64,000 bases of DNA, from contig UESW01000082.1 of the NCBI GenBank assembly GCA_900491605.1, positions 43,434 to 107,433 of the forward strand, in the 5' to 3' direction. Positions within the stretch are counted from its first letter, which is position 1; each line of letters begins with the position of its first letter. Below, in pieces: positions 47,201 to 58,220 of the stretch. Origin of the DNA: Calamus simplicifolius. Lineage: Eukaryota > Streptophyta > Magnoliopsida > Arecales > Arecaceae. Below the pieces are notes generated by a model. It was not told where the DNA came from. It did no database searches and was given only the letters and a program-made list of their open reading frames with translations. The position numbers were made by a program, and so were the translations under genes.

Positions 47201-47324
47201 TTTAAAAAGAAAATATGGGTTCCGAAAGGAACAATATTTGTTGCTACTAACCATGAAGGACCCAAGAAAGCTTGGGTACCTAAACATAAAGTTGATTTTT
47301 TGCAGGAATGTCTTGTGGCCAAGA

Positions 47325-50300
47325 GATCAAAGAGAAAGTGGTATCTTGATAGTGGCTGCTCAAGACATATGACGGGTGACAAAGAAGAATTCATCACCCT
47401 TGAAGAAAAGAAAGGAGGAGTTGTTACATTTGGTGATAATGGTCAAGGCCATATCATGGGCCTTGGTAAATTCAAATAACTCCATCTACTTTATTGATAA
47501 TGTACTTTATGTTGATGGTTTAAAGCATAACTTAATTAGTATAAGCCAATTGTGTGATAAAGGTTTTAAAGTTTCCTTTGAAGCTTCTTTTGCACTGTAC
47601 TAATCCCATTGATAATAGCATTGTTTTTGTTGGTAAATAGAAATGGCAATGTATACTTAATTGATTTGACAAATTTCTATAGTAATCATTGCTTAGTTGC
47701 TAATAATGCTAATATGAATGAGATTGGTTGGTTATGGCATCGTAGATTAGGTCATGCAAGCACACACCTAATTTCAAAACTAATTAAAATGGATTTAGTT
47801 AAAGGTTTACCTAAATTAGATTTTGAAAATAATAAAATATGTGATGCATGTCAATTTGGAAAACAAACAAGAAGTTCTTTCAAATCTAAAAATGTTGTTT
47901 CAACTTCTAGGCCACTAGAGCTACTTCACATGGACCTTTTTGGACCAACTAGAACCACAAGTCTAGGAGGAAAGAAATATGGTCTTGTGATAGTAGATGA
48001 TTACTCTAGATTCACTTGGGTAATATTTTTAGCTCACAAAGATGAGACTTTCTCGATATTCCTGAAATTCTTTAAGAAAGTCACAAATGAGAAAAACACT
48101 ACCATAGTGTCTCTAAGAAGTGATCATGGAACTGAATTTGAAAATCACTTATTTGAAAATTTTTTGAAAATGGTATTAATCATAATTTTTCTGCACCTAG
48201 GACCCCACAACAAAATGGTGTTGTAGAAAGGAAAAATAGGACTTTAGAAGACATGGCCCGTACCATGCTATGTGAAAGCAAACTCCAAATATTTTGGGCG
48301 GAAGCTATAAACACAGCATGTTACATCTTAAATAGAGCCCTAATAAGACCTATCTTAAGAAAACACCTTATGAACTATGGCATGAATAGAAACCCAATAT
48401 AAATATTTTCATGCATTTGGTTGTAAATGTTTTTTCATAATAATGGTAAAAACAATTTAGGCAAATTTGATGCTAAATCTGATGAAGGAATATTCTTAGG
48501 ATATTCAACAACTAGTAAAGCATATAGAGTATTTAACAAGAAAACTTTAGTTGTTGAAGAATCCATTCATGTAGTTTTTGATGAATCTTTAGCATCATTC
48601 TGAAAAATTGATGATGAGGAAGATACAAACATAATTGAAAAGATCTTGAAAAATTAAATATTGATGTATCTTTCAGATCAAGAACAAGAAGCTAAAGATA
48701 ATGATTCACCTAAGGATGATGATACTAACACTAATCATAATGATATAGATCTACCTAGGATTGGAGATATGCTTATAGTCATCCTAAGGAATTGATTATA
48801 GGTGATCCATCTCAAGGAATAAGAACTAGATCATCATGAGAAATATTAGTAATCATCTTGCATTTGTATCACAAATTGAACCTAAAACTATTGAAGAAGC
48901 TGAAAAAGATAATAATTGGATGTTAGCAATGCAAGAAGAATTAAATCAATTCACTAGAAATAATGTATGGACCTTAGTAGAAAGACCTAAAAATCATTCT
49001 GTTATAGGATCAAAATGGGTATTTAGAAATAAACTAGATGAAAATGGCATAGTAATTAGAAACAAAGCTAGATTAGTTGCAAAAGGATATAATCAAGAAG
49101 AAGGTATTGATTTTGATGAAACCTTTGCACCAGTAGCTAGATTAGAAGCCATTAGACTATTACTTGCATTTGCATGTCATATGAATTTTAACTTATTTCA
49201 AATGGATGTAAAAAGTGCTTTTTAAATGGATTTATAAATGAAGAAGTTATGTAGAACAACCACCAGGTTTTGAAGATCATGAATTTTCAAATCACGTTTT
49301 TAAATTGCACAAAGCATTATATGGTTTGAAACAAGCACCTAGAGCTTGGTATGATAGATTAAGTAAATTCTTAATTGAAAATGATTTTATAAGAGGAAAT
49401 GTTGATAAAACTTTTTTTGAAAAGAAAAGGTAAAGATTTATTAGTAGTTCAAATATATGTTGATGATATTATTTTTGGTGCTACTAACAATCTCTATGTC
49501 AAGAATTTGCTAAGTTAATGCAGGGAGAATTCGAAATGAGCATGATGGGAGAACTCAACTTCTTCCTTGGACTCCAAATCAAACAAAGAAAGAGGAAATT
49601 TTATCAACCAAACAAAGTACACAAGAGAAATACTAAAGAAGTTTGGTATGGAATCAATTAAACCCCTTGGAACACCAATGAGTCCTTCATGCAAGCTGGA
49701 CAAAGATGAAGAAGGTAAGAAGTTGATCAGAAATATTATCGAGGTATAATCGGATCCCTACTTTACTTAACTGCAAGTAGACCAGATATAATGTTTCTGT
49801 TTGCTTATGTGCTAGATTTCAATCAGAACCTAAAGAATCACATTTAATTGCTGTTAAAAGAATACTAAGATACTTAAATGGAACAAAAAATGTAGGTTTA
49901 TGGTATTCTAGAGACTCAACATTAAACTTGATTGCATATTCTGATTCTGATTATGCTGGATGTAAGTTAGATAGAAAAAGCACAAGTGGTGCATGCCAAT
50001 TCTTAGGAAGTAACTTAATCTCATGGTTTAGCAAAAAGCAAAATTCAGTTGCATTATCAACTACTGAAGCTGAATATGTTGCAGCTGGAAGTTGCTGTGC
50101 TCAAATCCTATGGATTAAGCGACAACTTGAAGACTATGGTATCACACTTGATAAAACACCTATAAATGTGATAATACAAGTGCAATTAATCTAACAAAAA
50201 TCCAATTCAACATTCAAGAACAAACACATAGAAATTAGATATCATTTTATAAGAGAACATGTAGCAAATAATGAAATATGTCTTGATTATGTTAATACTG

Positions 50301-50394
50301 AAGATCAATTAGCAGATATATTTACAAAACCCTTGAGTGAAGAAAGATTCTGTTATCTTAGAGGAGAGTTAGGGATTTGTGATCCATTAGAATG
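47325..50394 (+). pseudogene. Sirevirus B pol
   Basis: Protease DSGCSRHMTGD near 47350; integrase WLWHRRLGHAS...CDACQFGKQTRSSF (47725-47885) with HMDLFGPT and RSDHG (47609-48226); RT 48836-49225 (FRNKLDENG, MDVKSAF) and YVDDIIFG near 49456; RNase H 49928-50194 (YSDSDYAGCKLDRKST, TTEAEYVAAGSCCA) to a C-terminus near 50394. Every domain is present but split by frameshifts. Confidence 0.88.
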
Positions 50395-50559
50395 AATTTG
50401 AAACCCCTAAGAATTTTATCTAAATTCTTTCAAATCCTGATCTTTAAGGAAATCTTATCTAGAATTCATATCTAATTGATCCATTCCAATGATTATTTTA
50501 TCAATTTTATGATCAATTCCGGACACATTTCAGAAATTTCATGTTTTTGCTCTGAAATG

Positions 50560-50756
50560 GTCTCGGAGCCGACTCGGTCGTATCGGAGTCGACTCCATGT
50601 TTCTGCTGAAACTCTGGGTCGACCCCTCCTCTGCGCGAGTCGACTCCACTTCGGGATGGTTTTCTGTGACTACCGGAGTCGACCCCTGGCTTTGCGGGAG
50701 CCGACTCGAAGTGGTCCCAGGTTGATTTATCTAGGGCAGAGTCGACTCGCCGTTCA
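50560..50756 (+). promoter_or_regulatory. LTR-like palindrome cluster before the extra ORF of Sirevirus B
   Basis: Seven GAG(T/C)CGAC(T/C)C-type words, for example GGAGTCGACTCC, lie in under 200 bp between the end of pol (50394) and the ATG near 50840. This is the same motif type as in this element's LTR (44340-44665), with unrelated spacer DNA. Promoter function is inferred; no clear TATA box was seen. Confidence 0.5.
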
Positions 50757-50839
50757 TTTCAAACTTTCCAATCTTTCAAAATACTCTCTCCAAAGACCTT
50801 CCAAACTCCCAAAATCCTTGATTAACTTCCAATCGACCA

Positions 50840-52169
50840 ATGGCATCCAAAACCGTGGTTCTAATCTTGCTGCGGCCGGTGTGAAGGAAAAGGCCGTGAG
50901 GAAGACGGTGAGGCGTCCCGCTCGTGAGCCTTCTCCGAGCATGGATTCCACCTCATCCTCTTCAACCCCGAGTGCTTCTCCAGCTACTACTACTTCTCAG
51001 GTAGATCGTTTAGCCGATAGAATTACAACCGGGAGGAAAGTGGATTTTGAACTTTTTGAGGCAGAAGGTTTTCTTGTTGGGAGACAATTGATTGAATGGG
51101 ATGAGAAAATATGTTCACTTAGATTGCCCACCTACCCAGCTCTAGTTAAAGGAGTTTATAAAATTTGTCAAGAGGAGATCAATGGTCTCATAAGTACAGT
51201 GAGAGGAAATAGGATAAATGTGACAGTGGAGCTTCTCTCAAGACTTTTGGATCTTCCAGTGTCTGGTACTTCCACTTTTTCTTCTGATGATAGGAGCCCG
51301 CTCTTCTAGATTATTAAAGAGATTGTTGGTTTTGAAGAAGTCTTTGCAAATCAACTTTCATTAGAATTAAGATTCTCCATAACATTTGCAGTAGGATTCT
51401 TTTCCCTAAGATTGGGAGATTTGATTATGTATATGAAAGAGACATCTTTGTATGGATGCCATTGTGACGGGAAGCCTATCAATCTTCCGAGCATGATTCT
51501 TTGGTACATTGCTGACTGTGGAGGAAAAAGGAAATCTAGTCTACCCTATGGCATGATTCTTACTAAATCTTTCAAAGCCAAGGGTTATTATATCTGATAG
51601 TGAGCCAATGAGGAATCTGAGACATACAGATTTTATAGCTTGGCTACTATTCATAGGATGGGTTTTGTTAAGAAAAATGGTAGATGGGAAAGGAAAGGAT
51701 TAATAGAAGAGAGAGCCGGATGTTGAGGCACCAGGACCATCAGTTAGACATCCTCACCTGCACCTCCGAGCCCTCCTACTTCAGCACCTGCTCCTACACC
51801 TGCTCCATTTGATCAGCTTCATCTTCTACTGCTGCTTCTCAGATCTTCAGTTAATGCAGCTCAAAGGTCTTCTTGATGATCAGTCTGAAAAATTAAAGTC
51901 TGAGTTTGAATCTAAGTTCATGAATCTTAAAGAAACTCTATCATTGGATGATCGAATCACCAAGATTGAATCTACTCTTAGCACTTCAAGTCTTTAAGTG
52001 GAGACCTAAGAATATTTTTGAAGAACTTAAAGATATTTGCGGAGATGGCGAGACCTATGCAAAGTGCAATGCTGGAGCTTCAAGACAAGATTTTGATGCT
52101 TGCACTTTTGTAGATGAAAGGCTAAAATTATGTAAAGATCCAAACAGAAGGAATGAAGAACATTGTTGA
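50840..52169 (+). pseudogene. Additional ORF of Sirevirus B
   Basis: The ATG at 50840 (MASK) needs a frameshift within its first codons to join the frame AAAGVKEKAVRKTVRRPARE, then a Ser/Thr-rich stretch. The domain DFELFEAEGFLVGRQLIEWD, YPALVKGVYK, TVRGNRINVTVELLSRLL (51000-51309) follows, parallel to the extra ORF of Sirevirus A. Later frames include LPYGMILTKSF (about 51540) and a possible coiled-coil tail (51850-52000, LLDDQSEKLKSEFESKF). It is the same family as the Sirevirus A ORF, and its function is unknown. No signal or membrane segment was seen. Confidence 0.7.
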
Positions 52170-52629
52170 TCATTTAACTAAGGATTGTAGGACTCATTTT
52201 AATGTATTAGATTTTAATCCTTGCATGTATTGAAATTGTTGTTATGTTTTACTTTTGATATCAATGTATTAGACATTTTGAATGTATTTGACTCTTTGAT
52301 GGAATGAAATGTCAATTTTGGTTACTCATTGTATTTCCTTCTTTCAATTAATGAATGATTTGGTTAAATCTTATCTTGATTGAATATTTTTGCTTCTCTA
52401 CCTTTTTGTTGATAACAAAAAAGGGGGAGAGTTTTATAGTTTTATGATTAAATATGCATATAAGAAAATTAAATTAATCAATGAGATAAACAATGGGATA
52501 TTTGATTAAGTTTCATAGGGGGAGCTACCTCATTCAGGGGGAGCATACGCCTATTATGAAATCAAAATAAATTCACAAATCAATCATGCATAAACTCAAT
52601 GTTTTTGTCATCATCAAAAAGGGGAAGAT
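52170..52629 (+). other. Sirevirus B 3' linker with repeated polypurine tracts
   Basis: Non-coding. AAAAAAGGGGGAGAG lies at about 52416, AGGGGGAGC at about 52516 and 52537, and the functional-position tract AAAAAGGGGAAGA immediately before the 3' LTR (about 52616-52628). Confidence 0.75.
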
Positions 52630-54296
52630 TGTTGAAAGATTTTGAAAAATTATTGCCCCAATCTTTTGATTTTGATGATTACCAAAAGCCATGAGTATAT
52701 TAAAGATGCAATGAGTTTATTTACATGAGCAATGAATTTATTTTGAACAATCAATGAGAATGTTAAGTATGACATTAATCAATTTGAAAGTAACTTCAAG
52801 CTCCATGTTTAAGCTTTCAAAAAGAAATTTTATACTTCATATTAAAATCAATGAGTTTTTGGAACATTCTTGAATTGATTCTTAATGTCAATTTTATTGA
52901 ATTCAAGTCAAAAATATGAATTTAAAATGAATCTGGAACGATTTTAAAGTCAATCAGAAAATTTCTGATTTTTGATACGTTCCGGAGCCGACTCTAGAGT
53001 TTCAGAGTCGACTCCACTCAGAGTACAGAAATCTGTATCTGTCTCGAGTCGACCCACGCAATTTCTGAGTCGACCCCCGATTCTGTCGAGCCGACTCCAT
53101 GACTGTGCGAGTCGACTCCGCTCAGACACCAGAGGTGTGTTTTTCTGAGCACTTCGCGAGTCGACCCCAACCTTTCATGAGTCGACCCCCGACTGTCAGG
53201 AGTCGACACTTTACTTTTGGTGAGTCGACCCCTAACCTTTCTGAGCATTTCTATTTTTGTATGACGAGCTCGAGCCGACTCGGGAAAAGCATGAGTCGAC
53301 TCCAGCAAATCTGGGCAAAATTTTTACGGATGCCAACTCAGCTCCAACGGTAAGATTTTTGATTAACGGCTATTTTCTTTGTCTCTAACGGCTATATTCT
53401 TGCAGAATCTATAAATAGAGAAGCTGCTTTCAAATCAAAGAGACGAATAGAGAGAAATTTATTTCAAAGAAAAAGAAGAGAAAAATCGAAAAAACAGAGC
53501 TTCAGTTGAAAAAATCCGAGATTCAAAATAGAGTGAAAGAAAGAGTGTGAAATCAAAGGAAGTTCCTTCTGTGTTCAAGCTCAAATCCAAGGAAGCTTCT
53601 GAAGAAAATCCAAGTGCTATTCAAGAGTATCTCAAGAGATTTTCAACACTCAAAGAAAAGAGGGAAAGCCCAAATCAACTCTAACACATCTTCCTGAAGA
53701 ATCCAAGCTGAGGCCTGGTTCTACACTACCAAGGAGTTGAAGAAAAGAAGAAAAGCTCAAAGCCAACCAACAGCAAATCAGGCTTATCTAAACTCTATTC
53801 TTACATTTGTTTATCTGCTCACTAAGGAGCCATTGTATCTAAACAAACAATATTTCTATACTTTGTGTCTAGCTCAATCTGAGGGATTGAACTAGAGGAG
53901 GTAGTCTTACCTCAGTTCAAGCTTGGTTAAGCTTGGGGTTAAGGGTTTTTGTGCTGGTGAGCCCTTGAAAACCAGCTGGGTTCGTTGTGCGCCCGGGAAA
54001 ACAACAAGTTCGAGTTGTGAGCTTGGAAAACAACTCTGCTATAATCTAGGGTGATTATAGTGTGGACCCAAGTGAATCTTGGGAGTGGATGTAGGTGTTG
54101 GATACACCGAACCACTATAAAATCTTTTGTGTTTGCCGTGATCTATTGTCTCTTTCTCTATCTCTGTTTTATTCACTGCAATTTATTTTTACTTTGCATT
54201 TGCCTTCATTCATCTCAAGCTAAATAATTTGAAAGGCTAATTTTTTAAAGAACCCAATTCACCCCCCCCCCTCTTGGGTTGTCATCTGGGCCAACA
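52630..54296 (+). repeat. Sirevirus B 3' LTR
   Basis: 1667 bp, colinear with the 5' LTR with several percent difference, many being one-base indels in homopolymers. The TATA box is at 53410-53417. Confidence 0.93.
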
Positions 54297-55111
54297 ATAT
54301 GGTTGTCACAGGAAAGTACATTGAGAAGGTATTGGATAGGTTCAGTATTATCAATGCAAAGCCAGTTGGTTCTCCTCTTGCAGGTCACTTCAGGTTGTGC
54401 TTAGAGCAAAGTCCTTCAAGTGATGAGGAGAAGGAGAAAATGAAGAAGGTTCCTTATGCTTCAGCAATCGGAAGTTTGATGTATGCGATGGTATGTACGA
54501 GGCCAGACATCGCATATGCAGTGGTTATTGCTAGCAGATTTCTTGCAAATCCAGGGAAAGAACATTGGGCAGCAGTGAAGTGGATCTTCAGATATCTCAG
54601 AGGAAGCTCCAAAGTTTGTTTAAGCTTTGGGGGTGGTCCAGCTATGCTGATTGGTTACACAGATGCAGATATGACGAGAGATATTGATACAAGGAAGTCC
54701 ACATCAGGTTTCATACTTACTTTTGCAGGGGGAGCTGTGTCATGCCAATCCAGATTGTAAAGGTGTGTAGCTCTCTCTACCACAGAGGCAGAATATATTG
54801 CTGCTACTGAGGTCTGTAAGGAGATGCTGTGGATGAAAGAATTCTTACATTAATTGGGGTTGAAACAAAAAAATTATGTGGTACATTGTGACAGCCAGAG
54901 CACCATCCACTTGTGCAAGAACCCAACTTTTCATTTCAAGTCAAAGCATATAGATGTGAGATACCACTGGATTCGAAATGTGTTTGAAGAGAAGCAGTTA
55001 CAGCTCCAGAAAATTCATACAGATGAAAATGGGGCAGATATGTTGACAAAGACCTTATCAAAAGAAAGGCAAGAGATATGCCAACAGTTGATCGATATGA
55101 TTTCACACTAA
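54297..55111 (+). pseudogene. Copia (Tork-like) pol, 3' part (RT end and RNase H)
   Basis: After the TSD the interrupted frame resumes (TGKYIEKVLDRFSIINAKPV). RNase H motifs follow: GYTDADMTRDIDTRKSTSGF, TTEAEYIAATE, VHCDSQSTIHLCKNPTFHFK and HIDVRYHWIR, ending at 55111. Stops at 54760 and 54852 split it. Confidence 0.9.
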
Positions 55112-55140
55112 GGAAGCATGAGACAGCCTCCCTTATGGGC

Positions 55141-55153
55141 TGAAGGGGGAGGT
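55141..55153 (+). promoter_or_regulatory. Copia polypurine tract
   Basis: TGAAGGGGGAGGT directly before the 3' LTR; the site for plus-strand priming. Confidence 0.8.
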
Positions 55154-55775
55154 TGTTGGGCCCATGGCCCACTTATTCATCCCATTAGGGCAAAAGGGAG
55201 CACTACTCCTTTTTCTACCAGGATTATTCTCTCTCTTTTATAAAAGGAGCAGCCACCTTCCTTTTTTGGTTTTCTCTTTTTCAAGGAGCAGCCGTCTAGA
55301 AAAAAAGGGGAAGCAGGTAGCAGGTATTTCTTTTTTTCTAGGAGCGTGGATTGCTAGGGGAAGAGAAGGAAGGGCTGCTACTTGGTGCTTGACTATGTGG
55401 GAGGACTTCCACTCCAGGAATCACGTGAAGGTGCTGCAGAAGAAAAACAAGAGAAGAAGAAGAAGAAGAGAAGGGAAGAAAATAAGAAGGTAACGCAGGA
55501 GACCATAGTTTTCGGTGACATAATCCTTATCCCTATTATTCTCTTGTGATTGTTTCTCAAGTTCTGGCAAGGGACTTTGAGACTTGGATATTTATTATTT
55601 TATAGTGGATCTTCTTCTCTGGCTTGCCAGTGGTTTTTTTTGCCTTTATCTTGAAGGGATTTTTCACGTAAATCTTGGTGTTTCTGTGATTGTATGGTTT
55701 GCGCATTTTTATTTATTATTCCGCTGTGTATTACGGTCTACTAGTATTTGCTCATACATGGATTCTTTCCCATCA
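55154..55775 (+). repeat. Tork-like Copia 3' LTR
   Basis: 622 bp, colinear with the 5' LTR. The TATA box is at 55237-55246. It is followed by TSD ccctc. Confidence 0.93.
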
Positions 55776-55851
55776 CCCTCGGCCACAAGGAACTTAGGTT
55801 TGGGTGGTGATATGACTGATCCCTGTGTCCTCAGAAAAGGTAACGGTAGCT

Positions 55852-56600
55852 ACGTCATTCCCCCACCCCCGGCACCCCCTCGGGGTCAGGGGGGAACATC
55901 ATTTCTTAACCCCGAGACCCCCATCGGTCTCGGGGTGCATCGTCATTCCCCCACCCCCGGCACCCCTCGGGATCGGGGGGTCATCATTTCTTAACCCCGA
56001 GACCCCACCGGTCTCGGGGTGCACCGTCATCCCCCCACCCCCGGCACCCCCTCGGGGTCGGGGGGGTCATCATTTCTTAACCCGAGACCCCCACCGGTCT
56101 CGGGGTGCACCGTCATTCCCCCACCCCCGGCACCCCTCGGTCGGTGGGGGTCATCATTTCTTAACCCCGAGACCCCCACGGGTCTCGGGGTGCACCGTCA
56201 TTCCCCCACCCCCGGCACCCCCTCGGGTCGGGGGGGTCATCATTTCTTAACCCCGAGACCCCCACCGGTCTCGGGGTGCACCGTCATTCCTCCACCCCCC
56301 GGCACCCCCTCGGGGTCGGGGAGGGTCATCATTCTTAACCCCGAGACCCCCACCGGTCTCGGGGTGCACCGTCATTCCTCCACCCCCGGCACCCCCTCGG
56401 GGTCGGGGGGGGTCATCATTTCTTAACCCCAAGACCCCCACCGGTCTCGGGGTGCACCGTCATTCCTCCACCCCCGGCACCCCCTCGGGGTCGGGGGGGG
56501 TCATCATTTCTTAACCCCGAGACCCCCACCGGCCTCGGTTGTGCACTGTCATTCCCCCACCCCCGGCACCCCCTCGAGGTCGGGGGGTGGGGTCATCAGC
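55852..56600 (+). repeat. GC-rich tandem array, 84-89 bp units
   Basis: Units starting 'cgtcattcc(c/t)ccacccccgg' begin at 55852, 55941, 56025, 56111, 56196, 56282, 56370, 56458 and 56545: eight full units and a partial one. Length variation comes from homopolymer C and G runs. Pro-rich ORFs over this array are compositional artefacts. Confidence 0.95.
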
Positions 56601-56679
56601 GGTCAACACGCGACTCAACTGCCAAGGAAAACATCAAATATCAGGTGGCATGGTGCTTACACATGATTTTCAGCGCATG

Positions 56680-56950
56680 GCCACGCCTCGCCATGGTGTA
56701 CCATTCGATACTTCCGTGATTGTGCCCGTTACGGAGGGCCATGCCTCATAACGACGTTTGGCACATTGCATGCCCCTGTGCATGACCATGCCCTGCCACA
56801 GCGTACCATTCGGTAATCCCGTGATTGTGCCCCGTTACGGAGGGCCATGCCTCATAACGGTGTTTGGCGCGTTGCATGTCCCTGTACATCACCACGCCTC
56901 GCTACGGTGTACGACTCACTACCTCTAGCAATGGTGCCCAGTCATATCAA
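56680..56950 (+). repeat. ~108-bp tandem repeat, about 2.5 units
   Basis: Units containing 'gttacggagggccatgcctc' and 'cacgcctcgc(c/t)a(t/c)ggtgta' recur at a spacing of about 105-110 bases in the LTR upstream of its TATA box. Confidence 0.8.
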
Positions 56951-57403
56951 CTGGCGACGTACACTGAACGCCCGCATGGTTATCGAACACGCGTGGCATC
57001 ACACGTGTCAATGGTACGATGGAGATCTTCCAAAGCTGCAAGTTGGGGTATTCAGACAGGTATAAAGGGCACATGCTCACACGGTAAGTGGGATCTGAAC
57101 TCTGGTTTTTTTGAGCTTTCTTCCTCCCAGCAAAAACCCTAACCGCCCCAGCTCTTCTTCGTTGAGGCGGTTCTTTGTCTGAGCCCAAGCAACTGACTTG
57201 ATCGTCGGAGGGTCCCCACCGGTGCCACCGGTCCCCGGGGACTTTTCTTGCAGGACTTCGAGGAGGGAAACGTCCGTCATCCTCGACGTTCGAGAAAGGT
57301 GTCTTGGCGCCATCAGATTGGTGCGCCAGGTAGAGGGGTGTAAGAAAGACGTCGAACCAGCAGCTTTCTTCTTCTCCCGACTTCGAGCTCTTCAAACCAA
57401 ATC

Positions 57404-57934
57404 ATGGTGACGACTCGAACGAAAGGAGCTTCAGCCGGCCGCGCTGGGGGGCAGTGCTGCGGGGCTGGTCCACCTGCGGAGGCCCCCCCGGCTCTCGCTT
57501 CCTGTTTCCCGGAGCCTCCGAATCTCCAGGGGGCAGGGCTTTCTGCTCCGCAAAATGACGTCCCTGCGCCTGCTCCACAGCAACTTGAGGAAGATCGATT
57601 CGCTGCCCTGGCCACACAGGTCCAGTCGTTGGCGGCGATGGTTCAAGGCATGAAGCAACAGCAAGCAGCCTTGCGACAACCGGAACCGAACCCGTCTGTC
57701 CCTGGGGTGATGCAGCCTAGCCAGCATTCCTCCCGCCGGAGATCGCCAGTTCCTGCAGATCATCGCCGCCGATCCCCGGCCAAGCCGCATCACCGCGAAA
57801 CATCCAAAAGGCCCCAGTCTCCTTCTCGTCACGCCAGCGTTTCTCCTAAGCGGTGCCACGGAAAGGAGGCGGAGCGCCCGCGCCGGCATCGCCGCCCCCG
57901 TTCTTCTTCTGAATCTTCAGGGAGGGCTCCTTGA
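57404..57934 (+). CDS. Gypsy (Tat-like) gag N-terminal ORF, truncated
   Basis: 176 codons from ATG 57404: MVTTRTKGASAGRAGG, then a Pro-rich segment, FAALATQVQSLAAMVQGMKQ (helical, residues about 66-85), and a strongly basic Arg/Ser/Pro-rich tail. This fits the variable N-terminus of Tat/Retand Gag, not the conserved core, which is deleted. It lies just after the LTR and the 'gtgcgccaggtagagggg' motif. The overlapping minus-strand ORF is a shadow. Confidence 0.55.
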   Translation: MVTTRTKGASAGRAGGQCCGAGPPAEAPPALASCFPEPPNLQGAGLSAPQNDVPAPAPQQLEEDRFAALATQVQSLAAMVQGMKQQQAALRQPEPNPSVPGVMQPSQHSSRRRSPVPADHRRRSPAKPHHRETSKRPQSPSRHASVSPKRCHGKEAERPRRHRRPRSSSESSGRAP

Positions 57935-57941
57935 TGGCCGG

Positions 57942-58119
57942 ATGCCTCGTCGGGCTGAGGTCTCAAAGCCAACTGAGGGAGGCAAGCTGGCCCCTAACTG
58001 GGAGGGACCTTACCGGATCATCGAGACGCTGCGCCACGGGCTTACAAAATCAAAGAACTCGACGGGACACCACTCCCTAGGACGTGGAATGCGGATAACC
58101 TCCGCCGGTATTACCAGTA
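57942..58119 (+). pseudogene. Integrase C-terminal end of a Tat-like Gypsy pol
   Basis: Starting 'MPRRAEVSKPTEGGKLAPNW', then EGPYRI, a frameshift, and KIKELDGTPLPRTWNADNLR-YYQ. This is the end of Gypsy pol ('GKL.PNWEGPY....R.GAY.L..LDG..LPR.WN...L..YY'). It begins eight bases after the gag stop, showing a clean internal deletion of several kb. Confidence 0.8.
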
Positions 58120-58220
58120 ATGTATCCCTCTTTTCATGATAAGTATCATCCCTGTGTTTGCTTGGGTTTTCACCCCTTATCCAATGCTAACAAGATTCAA
58201 TTTAGCTATCTAAATCTTCG

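Larger units (their letters stand above)
43980..54296 (+). mobile_element. Sirevirus B (Ty1/Copia, SIRE lineage), nested
   Basis: LTRs at 43980-45644 (1665 bp) and 52630-54296 (1667 bp), TGTTG...CAACA, are flanked by the target duplication atatg (43975-43979 and 54297-54301). Gag, pol, an extra ORF and repeated polypurine tracts follow the same plan as Sirevirus A, but the LTRs are unrelated in most of their length. The coding region is riddled with one-base indels. Confidence 0.95.
40157..55775 (+). mobile_element. Tork-like Ty1/Copia retrotransposon, host of Sirevirus B
   Basis: Two 622-bp LTRs (40157-40778 and 55154-55775), TGTTGGGCCC...CCCATCA, are flanked by the target duplication ccctc (40152-40156 and 55776-55780). 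Inside are an initiator-Met primer site, gag, protease, integrase, RT and RNase H in Copia order, and a polypurine tract before the 3' LTR. Motifs resemble the TNT1/Tork lineage. Its own length without Sirevirus B is about 5.3 kb. LTRs differ at a few percent of positions, so it is not recent. Confidence 0.95.
55808..57315 (+). repeat. Tat-like Gypsy LTR
   Basis: It starts TGATATGACTG at the duplicon break and ends CCATCA before 'gattggtgcgccaggtag', a sequence typical of the LTR/primer-site junction in such elements. TATAAAGGGC lies at 57061-57070. The 84-89 bp and ~108-bp tandem repeats lie upstream of the TATA box. Confidence 0.6.

Noticed and set aside
50476..50839. Upstream extension of the 277-codon frame starting at 50476
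   Set aside because: It reads through the palindrome cluster. The real start of the extra ORF is more likely the ATG near 50840, with an early frameshift.
55584..56441. Pro/His-rich ORFs
   Set aside because: They traverse an LTR and then the 84-89 bp GC-rich array; artefacts of repeats.
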